64,000 bases of DNA, from positions 2,482,001-2,546,000 of the forward strand of contig JAQFVV010012498.1 of assembly GCA_028023455.1 (NCBI GenBank), given 5' to 3'. The stretch's first letter is position 1. Each line of letters starts with the position of its first letter. Under the pieces are notes generated by a model that was not told the DNA's origin, made no database searches, and was given only the letters and a program-made list of their open reading frames with translations. Made by a program: the position numbers and the translations under genes. Source of the DNA: Epiperipatus broadwayi (lineage: Eukaryota > Onychophora > Udeonychophora > Euonychophora > Peripatidae). Positions 51,400 to 62,624 of the stretch are shown in pieces.

Positions 51400-52495
51400 T
51401 TTTGACTTGTTTTTTTTTTTTTTACAAATGTTTACCTAACAAAAAAATTTTTTTTTGTTTGAAATTGTTCATGTATTTTGAAGATATTTAAAATTTGTTG
51501 TTGTAGTTCTTTTTTGAAAAGTAAAAATGGTTTAAAGTATTCATTGGTTATTCGGGTAATAGTTTTTAAAGTTGTTGCTTTTTCATTTTGGTTATTCAAA
51601 AGTTTTCAACTTGTTTTTAAAAACTCAACAAGCATATTGTTTGTAATACTTTTTTTTAATTTGTTGTTGTTTATAGTTTAAAAAAGAAAGACTAACAAGT
51701 TTTACTGTTTGTTAAAAGTGGGGAACACAAACCAACAGTAATACAATTGCAATTTTTTAATTTTAAGCTAAAAAAAAGCATATTAAAAAAAAGCTTAATA
51801 AGTTTAAAGCCATTTTACTATTTGTTGCTGTTTCTCTGTAAAAATGAAAATGTAAAACAAAGACTTAAGAACTTTTACTTTTTGTTCATGGATTTTTAAA
51901 CAACATTAAAAAAAAGGCATAACCCTCCCAAAAAAAAAAACAAAAAAAAAATCAAAGATGTAATCAAATTGAAAATTGTTTTTTTCAAAAAAAATAGCAT
52001 GGAGCATAAAGGCTAACAACTTTTACTTTTTGTTGCCATTATTTTTGAAGCAAAAAATAGTGGTAACACAAAAATATCCAGTAATAAAATTGCAATTATA
52101 CCCTTTTTTTAAATACCCTAAAAAGCATATTCAAAAAGCCATTTTAATATTTGTTCTTTTACTTTTTGTTCCAATTTTGATTTTTAAACCAAAAAAAAAA
52201 ACAGTGTAACACAAAAAAAGGCTAATAAAATTGAAAATTGTTTTTTTTTTTTTTAAAAAAAATAGCATGTTAAAAAAAAGCAGAATAACTTTAAAACCAT
52301 TAAAGCATTTGTTGCTGTTTCTATGTAAAAATGAAAATAAAACAAATTTTATTTTTGTTACGATGATTTTTTTTAAAAAGACTAACACACACACAAAAAA
52401 AAAAATGAATAAAATTGAAATTTGTTGTTTTTATTTTACATTTATTGATGTCATTTCATTTCATTTGTTTATGTTAATAAAAAGAGGTTAAAAAA
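51400..52495. repeat. Degenerate A/T strand-skewed satellite-like block
   Basis: About 1.1 kb of alternating A-runs and T-runs with recurring phrases: TTTTACTTTTTGTT (three times), GTTGCTGTTTCT(C/A)TGTAAA (two copies about 490 apart), AATTGAAAATTGTTTTTTT with AAAAAAAATAGCATG (two copies about 260 apart), and repeated AAAGCATA. The units are worn and not of one clean length. Starts right after the Merlin remnant. Frames inside are artefacts. Confidence 0.6.
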
Positions 52496-52802
52496 CACGA
52501 TTTTGGTATTTTCTTTTTTTTTTGCATAACAAAAAACACAGCAAAATGATTAAAATCAATGGCCTGGGAATGTTCATATTTTATAGTTTGGCATGACAAT
52601 GGCGCCATCGAGCAGCGTTTTTGTCCAACAAACTACTACCTATATATATACACATCTAATATTTATAATCAAAGTTTTAAATAGAAAATTTAGGATTTAT
52701 TTACTTATTAACTGATCTGTAAATTCAATATATACAACATGGCAGATAAAAAGTTTTATAATAATTGTTTACAAGCATGAATCTGATCTACACATCCACT
52801 GC

Positions 52803-52805
<3 letters not shown>

Positions 52806-52888
<83 letters not shown>
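52806..52888. repeat. (TA)n microsatellite
   Basis: About 40 uninterrupted TA units. Confidence 0.97.
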
Positions 52889-52889
<1 letters not shown>

Positions 52890-52892
<3 letters not shown>

Positions 52893-54205
52893 AAAAGGCT
52901 TTTGCTAAAAAATGTTAAAAGTGGTTTGGATAAATTGTATTTATATTTTTTAATTAATATTTTGAAATCTATGTCTTATTATTATTATTTTGTAAAAGTG
53001 TACCGTTATATAATAATATTTAATGAAAAGGTAGGAAAAAGGGTTGAAAAGAAAATAGTGGTAAAGTATACTTTATTGTTTTTTTAATTTTTTTTAGTAA
53101 TATTAAATATTTTGTTATTTAAAATGAAAGCAACAATCTCAGAAATTCCTTTATAGGTTTAATGATATGATTTTATACAAACAGCAATATATATTATCTA
53201 AGGATATTAGTCAAAAATACATAAATAATGAAAAGGGGAAATAATAATTAATTAGTTTTATATTTGTTTTAATTAAAAGCAGTGTGTTAGCAAACTAATT
53301 TGTTAACGCTGTCACCCATAAATAAAGTCTGTTTTAGATATAATAGTGCTGGATTAAATCCAAGTAATAATAATTTTAATATTCAGGTTTATTATTAAAA
53401 TCTGGGGTTGAGGATAACCAGGAAACATAGTTGTGATTTCCAAATACTTCATTATTCAATTATTTGTCTGAGACCATGATTTGATTATCTTAGAGAAATG
53501 AAATAGAATAAATATATATGTGTGAGAATATATATTGTAAAACCCCATAACTGATTCATCTTTCTTCATAAAAAGGTAAATGAAGGTAAGGGTGGTTCAA
53601 TATATATATATTTCAATGGAAATATCTGTTTAAAATTTATATTATAAAATTACTGTGAGATGCCAATAGATAGTAATTAATGAAAATAGCAAACTGTAAA
53701 CACTTGCTGAATTCAAAAGGGTTCACTTTTAAATGCAATCTTTCAATGTTAGAGTATAAAACACTACTGTATTTATTTATGGTTTAAGAAAAAAAAGCCA
53801 ATAATCCATAATTACTTACAAATAATAGACTGTTCTATTTATCATTTGGATGTTAGAAATTTATAATTTTTAACAAATAAAAATGTTTTAAATATTTCCG
53901 TGTGTGGAAATATTTGTTGAATTTTCATATTATAAAATCACCATCTGACATTAATGGACAGAAATTAATGAGAATAGGTCTGTATATGTACTTAAAGGAT
54001 TATGTCCTGTACATGAGTGTCAAAGTGACTTATGGTCAACCTGGGTGTGACAAGAATGTCAGCATCGGTATGGGCTTTGAGCATTCCATCATGAGATTTT
54101 TGATAAGATGTGTGATTGAAGAATTTGCAGGTGGACTGTATTGAAGCCTGTCCATTAAAGTATAAAGATTGGCTTCTTACTATAAATCTGAGCACTTATT
54201 TTATA
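52890..54205. other. AT-rich stretch with no recognised gene
   Basis: Short frames at 53902-54195 on both strands (80 and 67 codons) overlap in a slightly GC-richer patch but match nothing I know. Confidence 0.45.
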
Positions 54206-54245
54206 CAGGAAGTCTCTTAGTTATGAACATTCAAGTTACAAACAT
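54206..54245 (+). other. Candidate left terminal repeat of the Tigger element
   Basis: CAGGAAGTCTCTTAGTTATG, preceded by TA, looks like the 'CAGG-AGTCC-C-AGTTACGAAC' ends of pogo/Tigger elements whose target is TA. No convincing inverted partner was found on the right, so this is tentative. Confidence 0.4.
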
Positions 54246-54587
54246 TTCGTTATTATGTAATCGCTTTTGAACTTTAGATCTTTATCTATGCACATGATTA
54301 AAAAAAAAAACTATTTACATACATTTGTAATTGAATTTTTTCTAAAGAAAAATAAACTTTGGAATTTAAAAAATAATTAAAAGTATATTTTAGAGAACAA
54401 TAAAAACTTATATAAAATCCCAATAAATCTTTTCATCTCTCTGACATTGATTACTTTTATTTTTAACATCGTCACAGACTGTCTTGATAAATGCTTATTT
54501 TTAAAAGTAATTTGTGCATGATTATGTCACATATACACTGTATATACTTCTGTTTTGGTATTTTTTTTATTCTCATTAATTAAAAAC

Positions 54588-56373
54588 ATGAATGAGAAAC
54601 AAAAAAAAAGCAGTATTGATACAACTAAAAAGAAATCAAAGTCTCATAAACCCAAACAATCGAGACAAAAATGGATATAATTAGACATTCTGAAAATGGT
54701 GAATCTTTTGCTTCAGTTGCATATTCAGGTAATTTAAACCAATCAACAATATGTACAATTGTGAAAAACAAGAACAAAATTAAAGAATATGTTAAAAATT
54801 TTGGAAATACTTTTTCAAAGATTGTTTCAAAAAGACATGGCAGAGTAATGGATGAAATGGAAAAATCTTTAGCTTTATGGATTGAAGATCAACATCAAAA
54901 AGGCATCCCAGTGAGTTTATCAATTATCCAAGCTAAGGCTCTTAGTTTGCATGAATATTGGAAGAAAGAATTAAAAAAAGACTCTGCTGGTGAATTTGTA
55001 GCAAGCAATGGCTGGTTTCACAAATTTGAAATGAGATATTTTTTACATAATATTGAATGTACTGGAGAAGATGCCAGTTCAGATAAGAAAGCTGCCAGTG
55101 AATTTATTTCCATGTTCTGTAATATCATTAAAGATGGAGTTTATTTTCCATGCCTAGTCTTCAATGTAGATGAGACAGGATTATTTTGGAAAAAGATGCC
55201 TGCACATACATATTTAGCAAAGAAAGAATCAGTTGCACCTGGGCATAATTCTTCCAAAAACAGATTTAACATTGCTTCTTGGTTGAAATTTAGCTGGTGA
55301 CTTTAAATTTTAGCCGATGCTAATTTATCAGACAGAAAATCCTAGAGCATTAAAAAAATAAAAGGATGCTTCCAGTCATTTGGAAATCAAATCCTAAAAC
55401 CTGAAGTATTGCACAAATTTTTCAAGATTGGTTCTCAGATCATCTTGTGCCTTCTGTTAGGCAATATTGTAGTGAGAATAATCATTATTATCCAAGAGGT
55501 CAGCACAGTCACCTTGCAAGCAAGCAGTTGGTTGTAGATGGTTGTTGCAAGTTTGCCTCCCGGATGATGCTATGACATATGGAAAAAAAACAAAAAAAAA
55601 ACACTATTGCTCTTAGACAATTCTCCTGGACATCCAAAATCACTGCAAAATTTATATTCAGAAGTTAATGTTGTGTTTATCTCTCCCAATCATATTAGTG
55701 AAATACAACCTATGGACCAAACTCTGATAACTACTTTTAAGCAGTATTATATGGAAGATTAATAACTCATGCAATCAATGAAATTAACAAGGAAGGTGGA
55801 CCTACACTAAGAGATTTTTGGACAAGTTATAATATATGGAATGCAAAAAATATTATTGGGGATGTGTGGGCTGAAATAACAAAGTCAACAATGAAAGGTT
55901 GTTAGAAAATATATATATATATATATTCACAAATGATGAATGCTTCTATGAACATTGAAGAAACTCCTGAAGGTATCATAACTGAAATAGTCACTATAAT
56001 GAATGAATTAAATTTAGATGTCACTGATGAAGATATTGATAAGTTAATGCAATCTTACTCAGAACCTCTGTCAAATGAAAACTTGATTAAACTACAAGAG
56101 ATGAATAAAATACAAAATGAAAAAGAACCTGATAATGAATCTATTGTTAAGAGTTTGACAAGCAAGAATATGAATAAAGCCTTCATGCATATTGATAAAT
56201 TTTTGACCATCATGGAAGAATGTGATCCCAATGGACAGCATATGTCTCATGTATGAAGGGCAATAGAAAAAGACACATAATGTTACAGAATTCTTTATCA
56301 AGAGAAGAAAAGAAATACAATTCAATTAACTCTTGATAAATTTGTAAACAAAACTCCAGATACTAATAAATAA
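54588..56373 (+). pseudogene. Tigger/pogo transposase (CENP-B/JRK-like), decayed
   Basis: From ATG 54588 a Lys-rich start is followed, after a frame change at about 54670, by an open frame of 209 residues. It has the DNA-binding helix-turn-helix region (MDIIRHSENGESFASVAYSG, NQSTICTIVKNKNKI), the CENP-B-type second domain (KSLALWIEDQHQKGIPVS, NGWFHKFEMRY), and the start of the DDE domain with its first Asp in NVDETGLFWKKMP (about 55162-55200). Later, in other frames, come LLLDNSPGHPKSL (second Asp, about 55611-55649) and EIQPMDQTLI (third Asp, about 55702-55730). A final open piece at 55933-56256 leads into a C-terminal tail ending at TAA 56371. A (TA)n tract (55908-55924) sits in the C-terminal third. 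Stops at several points; inactive. Confidence 0.88.
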
Positions 56374-56450
56374 AAAATAAATACTGCCTTCTGAAAAGCT
56401 TTTTTGATGTTTTTTTTACAGACCTCTACTTACAAACAATTGTAGAGATG

Positions 56451-56509
56451 ATAATCTGGACCAACTGATGAGTGCTAGTTTAGCACAAAATACGTATATT
56501 GGTGATTAT
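56451..56509 (+). ncRNA. Hammerhead-like ribozyme (dimer type), G12 changed to A
   Basis: CTGATGA at 56465-56471; stem II GTGCTA/TAGCAC (56472-56477 with 56481-56486); then AAAA where GAAA is expected (A at 56487 in place of G12); palindromic stem III ATACGTAT (56490-56497); predicted cleavage after A56498. Stem I pairs TTGGT (56499-56503) with ACCAA (56460-56464) and GATTAT (56504-56509) with ATAATC (56451-56456) across a 3-base bulge. Every helix is present, so this is a real hammerhead relic; the G12 change should abolish cleavage. Confidence 0.7.
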
Positions 56510-56619
56510 TTATCTTTTAGACATGTATGTGGTCAAGTGTATTAGTTGTATAAGATAATGTGGAGAGTTGAGGATCATGTGAATGTTTGAGCTCAAAATA
56601 CCAAATATATTACATTGTT

Positions 56620-59600
56620 CGTATATATATAGCCTGTATGTTAGATATTAAATTTGGAGTTAACTAACTACATTTTATAATCATAGTTATTGATACTATA
56701 ATTAATGCATATATATATATATATATATATATAATAATAACCAATCTCAGTAATTTCGTATTTTCTGAACATAAATTTCATCTGTATTGATTTTGTAACT
56801 TTAATCTTAGAATGCAAATACAATTTTCCACTGCATTTAGGAAATAAGATAGCTCTAAGTTATTTCTTTTTGCGTTATAAAATTTTGTCAGATTGTGCAT
56901 TGTATGACAAAAAAGCTCATTGCTATTACGTAAAAGAAATATAACTGATTAAACTATATCTTACGGCTAATAAAATGGCCAAAAGAATCGCTCACGTGGA
57001 GATCTCTGATTAAAAGAAAATGTTTTGCGTTTTATTGATTTAACTTGTTTACCACGGAAGATTAAGAAATGAGATTTTTCAGTAAATTAAAACGATTATT
57101 TAGAGGATTGTATACATATTTTTTTTAAAAGTGTAAATATTTATAAATGTAAAAATCTCTGTTAGAATGCGTTAAGTATAATTAAGTGTAACATTTGATC
57201 ATGGTTTATAGGAGTTGCGATTGTTTGTCACTCTTTGGTAATTATTTATTTTAACATCTTAATCTTAAAAATTATAACAAAAATTTTAATGAATTTTGTA
57301 CCAATAAGATCCAAAGGAATACTAATACATAGATGATTCTTTGATTAATGATGCATAAATTAAAAATAAAAGTGAGTTAAACAAAAAATAATAGTTAAAA
57401 TGAGAATTAATATTTGAAATGCAAAAATTTTATTGTTAGCGAGAAATAGCAGGAAGAACATTATTACTTAACACTGATCAAAAAAAAAAAAAAAAAAAAC
57501 AGAGGGATTTGGTTAGTTTAGGCATAAGTTGTATTACTTTCTTACACAGATATGCATGTTTATTTTATTATTTATTTTAATAACATCAAATGGAACTCAA
57601 GGTTTAAAGATAACATATCTACTTGCCATGCGCATAAATAAATTCAAATCCTGATTGATTAAAACTTGGACATTTTTTTGAGGTTCTAAATGAACTTAAG
57701 ATTTTACTTGCAGGTAGCTCAACCATATACAATCCACAAAATCATATAACATTGATTGTTAAATTAGAGGGTAAAATAAATATAAAAAATGCTCAAGCTC
57801 TCGTTATTCTGTTTTGCAAACATGATAATGTCATTTTATTGGTTTCTCTATGCAGTGCTATTGAAAAAGTTTTTTTTCCAATGAGCTGGTTAAGGTTATT
57901 TTATTTGTTTGTCTATATATATATATATATATATAGCATTCAACATATAAAATCTTCTGAAGAAGTTTAAAATATTATTTGCAGAATATTAAGAAATATG
58001 TTATTCTTTCAAATTCTCATACTTTTAAAAAATAGCTTTCTGCATTTAAATCAATTTAATAACTTTGATTTGAAATTGAAAAAAAAATCTTTTTTCTTCA
58101 ATAAATTCCAATAAAAGAGCTTTTGTCTTTTAAATAAATCTTGTATTAAAGATTTGCAGAGGTCCCTACTATCGTTTTTTCAGTCACATATTCTTAAGGT
58201 TTTAGCCTTAATAAATATTACATAAAAGAGCTATTATAAGTTAATAGAGAAAAGTTGTTCAGCTTCAGAAGAAATGTCACTTAGTAGTAATTGATAGTTT
58301 TCTGATATCATCAAAAAGGGAAAAATCTCTGTTTACATTGATATATTCTCCTTATGTTTATTTTTTATTATAAAAGCAATCCATGAAAATATTTTATTAA
58401 ACACACACAGACACACACACACACATATATATATATGTCAGTATATTGATATTAAAAGTTTTTAACATGGATGAACCCGCAAAATATGTATTTTATATAT
58501 TTAACCCGTGCAAATCTTCGTTTTAACATATATATATTGAATAATAGGCATGATAATATTCAACACCAGAGTGCATTAATATATCTATCTATAGTCTAAA
58601 GTATGAGAATTTATTGGTAAGAATATCAAGTACAATCATTTCAAGTCATTTAAAATTCCCTCTAGATTTCAGAGAGCAGGCATTCTTTGTAAATATTAAT
58701 TGGTAAAGCAGACAGTCATAAACAAATGCTAAATCAGATCTAACAATAAACAAAATAAAATTTATTAACAATATAATACTGTTCTAATACAAATGTAATT
58801 CGATGATAATCACCCTTTTAGTATGTCAACATATAGTGGATTTCATAGGTGTAGCTTTAAAAATTACTATTTACAAAATTTTACATGATAATGCTGTATC
58901 ATCTCTGAAGATTTTTATGTAGTCTATTATTTTTATAATTCTATTAGATATGTGTTCTAAGTTAAGATATGTACACAAGTATATTTCACCTTTACATAAA
59001 AAACAATAAATAATAAAAAAAAACAATTTAAATTCATTATAAATATTTACACTATGGAGGTGATTACAAAATCAGACTTATACACTATGAATTAGATCCT
59101 AAATCATGTTAAAATAGAACAACAATAAATAGGCTTCTTAATCACCTGCCATACCAAGCAAAAATATAATGCATGAGGAGAAATGTGTCTATCTAAGGCA
59201 AAACAAAATCATCTGTGAATATCTCAAGTGGGAATAATATAGACTATAGTACAGCAAATAAACACATACAAATTATAGTGTGGTAGATATATATCTAGAG
59301 AATATCCATACAAAATGCATACCCAATGCTATTAATTTTAGATGCATAGGAAGCAAACAAAGTAAAGGGGTAATTTGCCATCAAATAAAATCAGCTTATC
59401 AAATCATTTATACAGCTATGCACACATTGCATTAGACATTCGCATATCTCTAATTACTTTAATAATTTTAAATATCTACACAGAGACACTAAATTTTTAA
59501 TTATATTAAAATTTTAAACTTAAAAAAAAAAACAAATCTTTATTTCATTTTTTTAAAACTTTTATTATTTTTTTTGTCTTTAGGAGAAAAATTGACCTAA

Positions 59601-60440
59601 AACTAAATAATAATTGGTTTAAATATTACCAATCATGGAAATGTTTATTTTTAAAAACCTTTTTATAAAAAGGAGATAAATTTAAGAAACAAACTAATTT
59701 TTTTTTATCTCAATTAGTTAAAAGAAAAAAATATAAACTACTATAGAGTCTGAAAAAATAAATATAAATATTCAAAGCCTACCACAACATCAATAAAAAA
59801 ATCAAGTTTTATAATATATAAGTACTAAAATAAATCAATATAAAAATAAATGCATAACTTCAGAAATCATTTAAATTATAAATATCACTGGCTGCTTGGT
59901 AACATAACTTTTAATATTTGTTAAATAGTTCATGAATAAAAAAGCTTATCTTTAAGTCCAAGGAAAAATAGGACCAAGTAGATATTATTTTCTCTCAAGT
60001 GAAATTACAAATATACTCACATATGTTGATAAAATATAGCTCTTTAATGATTTAAGTGTCAAGTCTTTTCATTTAATGATTTCACAATCTTGACCACGAT
60101 TTGATATACATTCAAATAGAGTTGTTATAAATTGTTTTTTTTTTTTTTTGCTATTGAGAATCATGTCTGTTTAACTGCATACTTGAAGGTAGATGGAACT
60201 GTATTGGATCAAATTCACCAAGCTGAGTTAAACATCCTAAGGGTTATGTTTCATTTGCTAAAGGAAGTTCATCTATGTGGTAGTTAGCAAGGCAACCTTA
60301 TTAGTTAAGCTGCTGGTAAAAGTTCAATGTTGATGTTAAGCAGGAAAAAGTAAAGATAAAAAAATAAAAATGAATCAATAATTTTCTGAATTGGTCTTTT
60401 TACATCTCTTAGCTTTGCAATACACTTTTTTTTAATTAAC
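56620..60440. other. AT-rich stretch with no recognised gene
   Basis: Contains short TA tracts (56709-56732, 57917-57936) and a CA/TA compound tract at about 58402-58437. No gene or element recognised. Confidence 0.5.
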
Positions 60441-60447
60441 AAGCCAA

Positions 60448-60580
60448 CATGTTTACAGATTTCATTAATTAAATAAGCCAATAATTACCTTAATTACCCA
60501 TGTTTACAAAATTCTTTAATTAATCCAACCCATATGTTTATACAATTCTTCAATTAAACAAGCACATATGTTTATAGATT
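60448..60580 (+). repeat. Degenerate tandem repeat of about 35 bp
   Basis: ATGTTTACA(G/A)A or ATGTTTATA(C/G)A followed by a TTC-T-AATTAA block recurs four times (starting near 60449, 60500, 60534 and 60567) with AAGCC/CAACC/AAGC spacers. Confidence 0.6.
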
Positions 60581-61636
60581 ATACCTAGTTGTTTTAATCA
60601 CTGATATAAAATTGAAATTTTCAAAAATTTGAACAGAGGTTAAAATAAATTGTTTTGTTAGAATTTTAATACAAGAACAATACAAAGTAATTGAGACAAA
60701 ATTGCATGGGTTATTATTTTAATCAAGTCTTGTTCAATAATGTAAATTTCAAAAAATATATACAGAACAAATTTAGTTAAAATAAAAGTTTTTTCATCAT
60801 TTTAAAACTGAAGTAAGATTAACAATTTGTTCTTAAACACAGACCTTTATCAATAGGTATGTGCTTATATAAATACAAACCTATATAAAAAAACTTCATG
60901 AAACTTGAATTTGATTTCCAACTGGCAGCTATGATATTTTAAAAATAAATTATAGATTGCAATAAACTACTGTCTATCTCATTACTTCTTTCCTTAGGAT
61001 CAAAAAGATTTACTATTATTATTAAATTATGGCTGTAAGAACATTTTTATTTTTTTAAAATTAAAAGCACTTCAAATTATTTCACAATCTTTACTGATAT
61101 CTGCCATCAATGCATTTTCAAATATTGATTTCATACTTTGTTTTTTTCATTTGGATTGTATATCAATTTCCTCAATAGGTTAAACTGTATCTAGTGGTTC
61201 TTTCTTTTATTTTATTGTCACATAATATTGATCTTAAGCTATATGATTGTTTAATTAATTTAACTTGTTCATCATTGTCATCATATTTTTCAAATTCATC
61301 TACAGAAGTTTCATACTCTGTATATAATGTTTTTTTAAAAGAGCTTTAATAACATCAATATAAAATAAGCATTTTTAAATAGTAAAAAAAACAGACTTAT
61401 AAAATATTTTCATTATTTGTTGTAATATACATATTTATTTCATGACAATTGTTTTGGATAAAAGTTCTGTTGAAATTTGGAAGAAATCCTGAAAAATAAT
61501 TTTGTCACTTATACTGAAGTTTTTGTGTTCTCCATTAAATATTGATTAATTACTGTCCTAAAATGTTAATATCATCATTGATTATGTCAAATCATGGAAT
61601 ATAATTTCTGACATGTATGCAGGTATTATACTAAAA

Positions 61637-61812
61637 GAGGCAAAACTATTGATAATATTGCCATTCAGTGTGAACCAGAGAAATCAATGGATGCCAGAAG
61701 GCTTGTGCATAAAATTTCCATCTAGTGCCTACTCATCCAATATACCAGACTAGTTTCTGGCTTGCAGCCTTCATCAGTGAGGAGCCTTGGATCTGAGAGC
61801 ACTTCCTTCTAT
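61637..61812 (-). repeat. ACTAGT-hammerhead repeat, best-preserved copy
   Basis: Minus-strand repeat unit carrying the ribozyme at 61735-61792 and a tail (61639-61680) also found at 2771-2816 and, in worn form, at 30401-30442. It interrupts the minus-strand LINE remnant: LINE-like protein pieces lie on both sides. Confidence 0.7.
61735..61792 (-). ncRNA. Hammerhead-like ribozyme with an ACTAGT stem III, core motifs intact
   Basis: Minus strand: CTGATGA (61771-61777), stem II GGCT/AGCC with loop GCA, GAAA (61754-61757), palindrome ACTAGT (61749-61754) and cleavage triplet GTC (61748-61750). Stem I: an inner TGG with TCA, then outer TTGGAT with ATCCAA (61735-61740 and 61787-61792). Weak points: the base pair closing stem II next to the core would be A-A, and inner stem I is only three pairs. 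Confidence 0.62.
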
Positions 61813-61869
61813 TGTCATTAATTCCTTTTTATAACATTTTATAAAACTTCACATTCCTTTTTTCTTTAT

Positions 61870-62620
61870 ACAATGTTTTATCTCAGTAGATAGTAAATTG
61901 CTGCTTTTTTGTACCATCTAGGCATCTTATTGATTTCATTGAAGTCCAAATAATCTTCAAAACTTGTTAATATTTTAAAACAATTTGCACGTTCTAATTA
62001 AAATTTTTTGGTGTTTCTGAAGATAGGAATATCAGTTGTTAATACGATTTTTCTTAATCATTTTCATTTCTCTAGTTTTGCATTACATGTATTTTACATT
62101 TTAGTTATCAAGAGTCTATTTCCTGAGTTTAATCTATTAAAAACAATATAATCTTGAAATGCATATTTTCTATTATTCAAGGTATAATATAATTCAGCTG
62201 TACATGTATTTAGATGATCCTACATCTATTTTTGCTTACCATTTTGTCAAAAAAGGAATTATTAAAATACAGTTTTTCTTTTTCTGCAGTTTTATAAGAC
62301 TGTTCTCACTCATTTCTATCACCATAAACTAATGTATGCACAGCATTTTTATCTTTTAATTGTTTACTAATTGTGACATTAAAATCTTACATAATAACTT
62401 TAAAATATTGCTTGGTCTGATCAAAAGTACTTTGTACATGCATATAAAATTCTCTACTTCTTCATCACTGTCTAAATTTGGTACCTTTCATTAATTTTAA
62501 TAACAAACATGTCATTCTTTCTAATATACTATTAATCTCCACAGTTTTGTTCTACCATTTTACGTATAATGAATCCCAATGTACTTTCAATATTTATGTT
62601 TTAATATTAGAACGTTTTTT
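61870..62620 (-). pseudogene. LINE endonuclease region (ORF2 N-terminal part), decayed
   Basis: On the minus strand, pieces follow the order of an apurinic-type LINE endonuclease. INSILERMTCLLLKL comes first, then LDSDEEVENFYMHVQSTFDQTKQ with similarity to 'APTxDSDEEVExFYxxLQxxLDxTK'. Next is DFNVTIS (the 'GDFNAKIG' block), then YGDRNE (the 'G-x-x-N-x-x-G' block), and after frame changes a segment LKCKIHV where 'SDHRLL..K' would stand. Finally SFEDYLDFNEINKM, a linker seen after the nuclease. Many stops. The reverse transcriptase is not found; a possible continuation lies at 61180-61330 (YETSVDEFEKYDDNDEQ) beyond the hammerhead repeat. Confidence 0.6.
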
Positions 62621-62624
62621 TTTT

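Noticed and set aside
56400-56450. Right terminal inverted repeat of the Tigger element
   Set aside because: The CTACTTACAAAC sequence is in the same orientation as the left end, not inverted, so it does not serve as a partner.
57955-57985. CTGAAGAAG, same start as the Penelope ribozyme core
   Set aside because: No stem II, GAAA or flanking stem follows.
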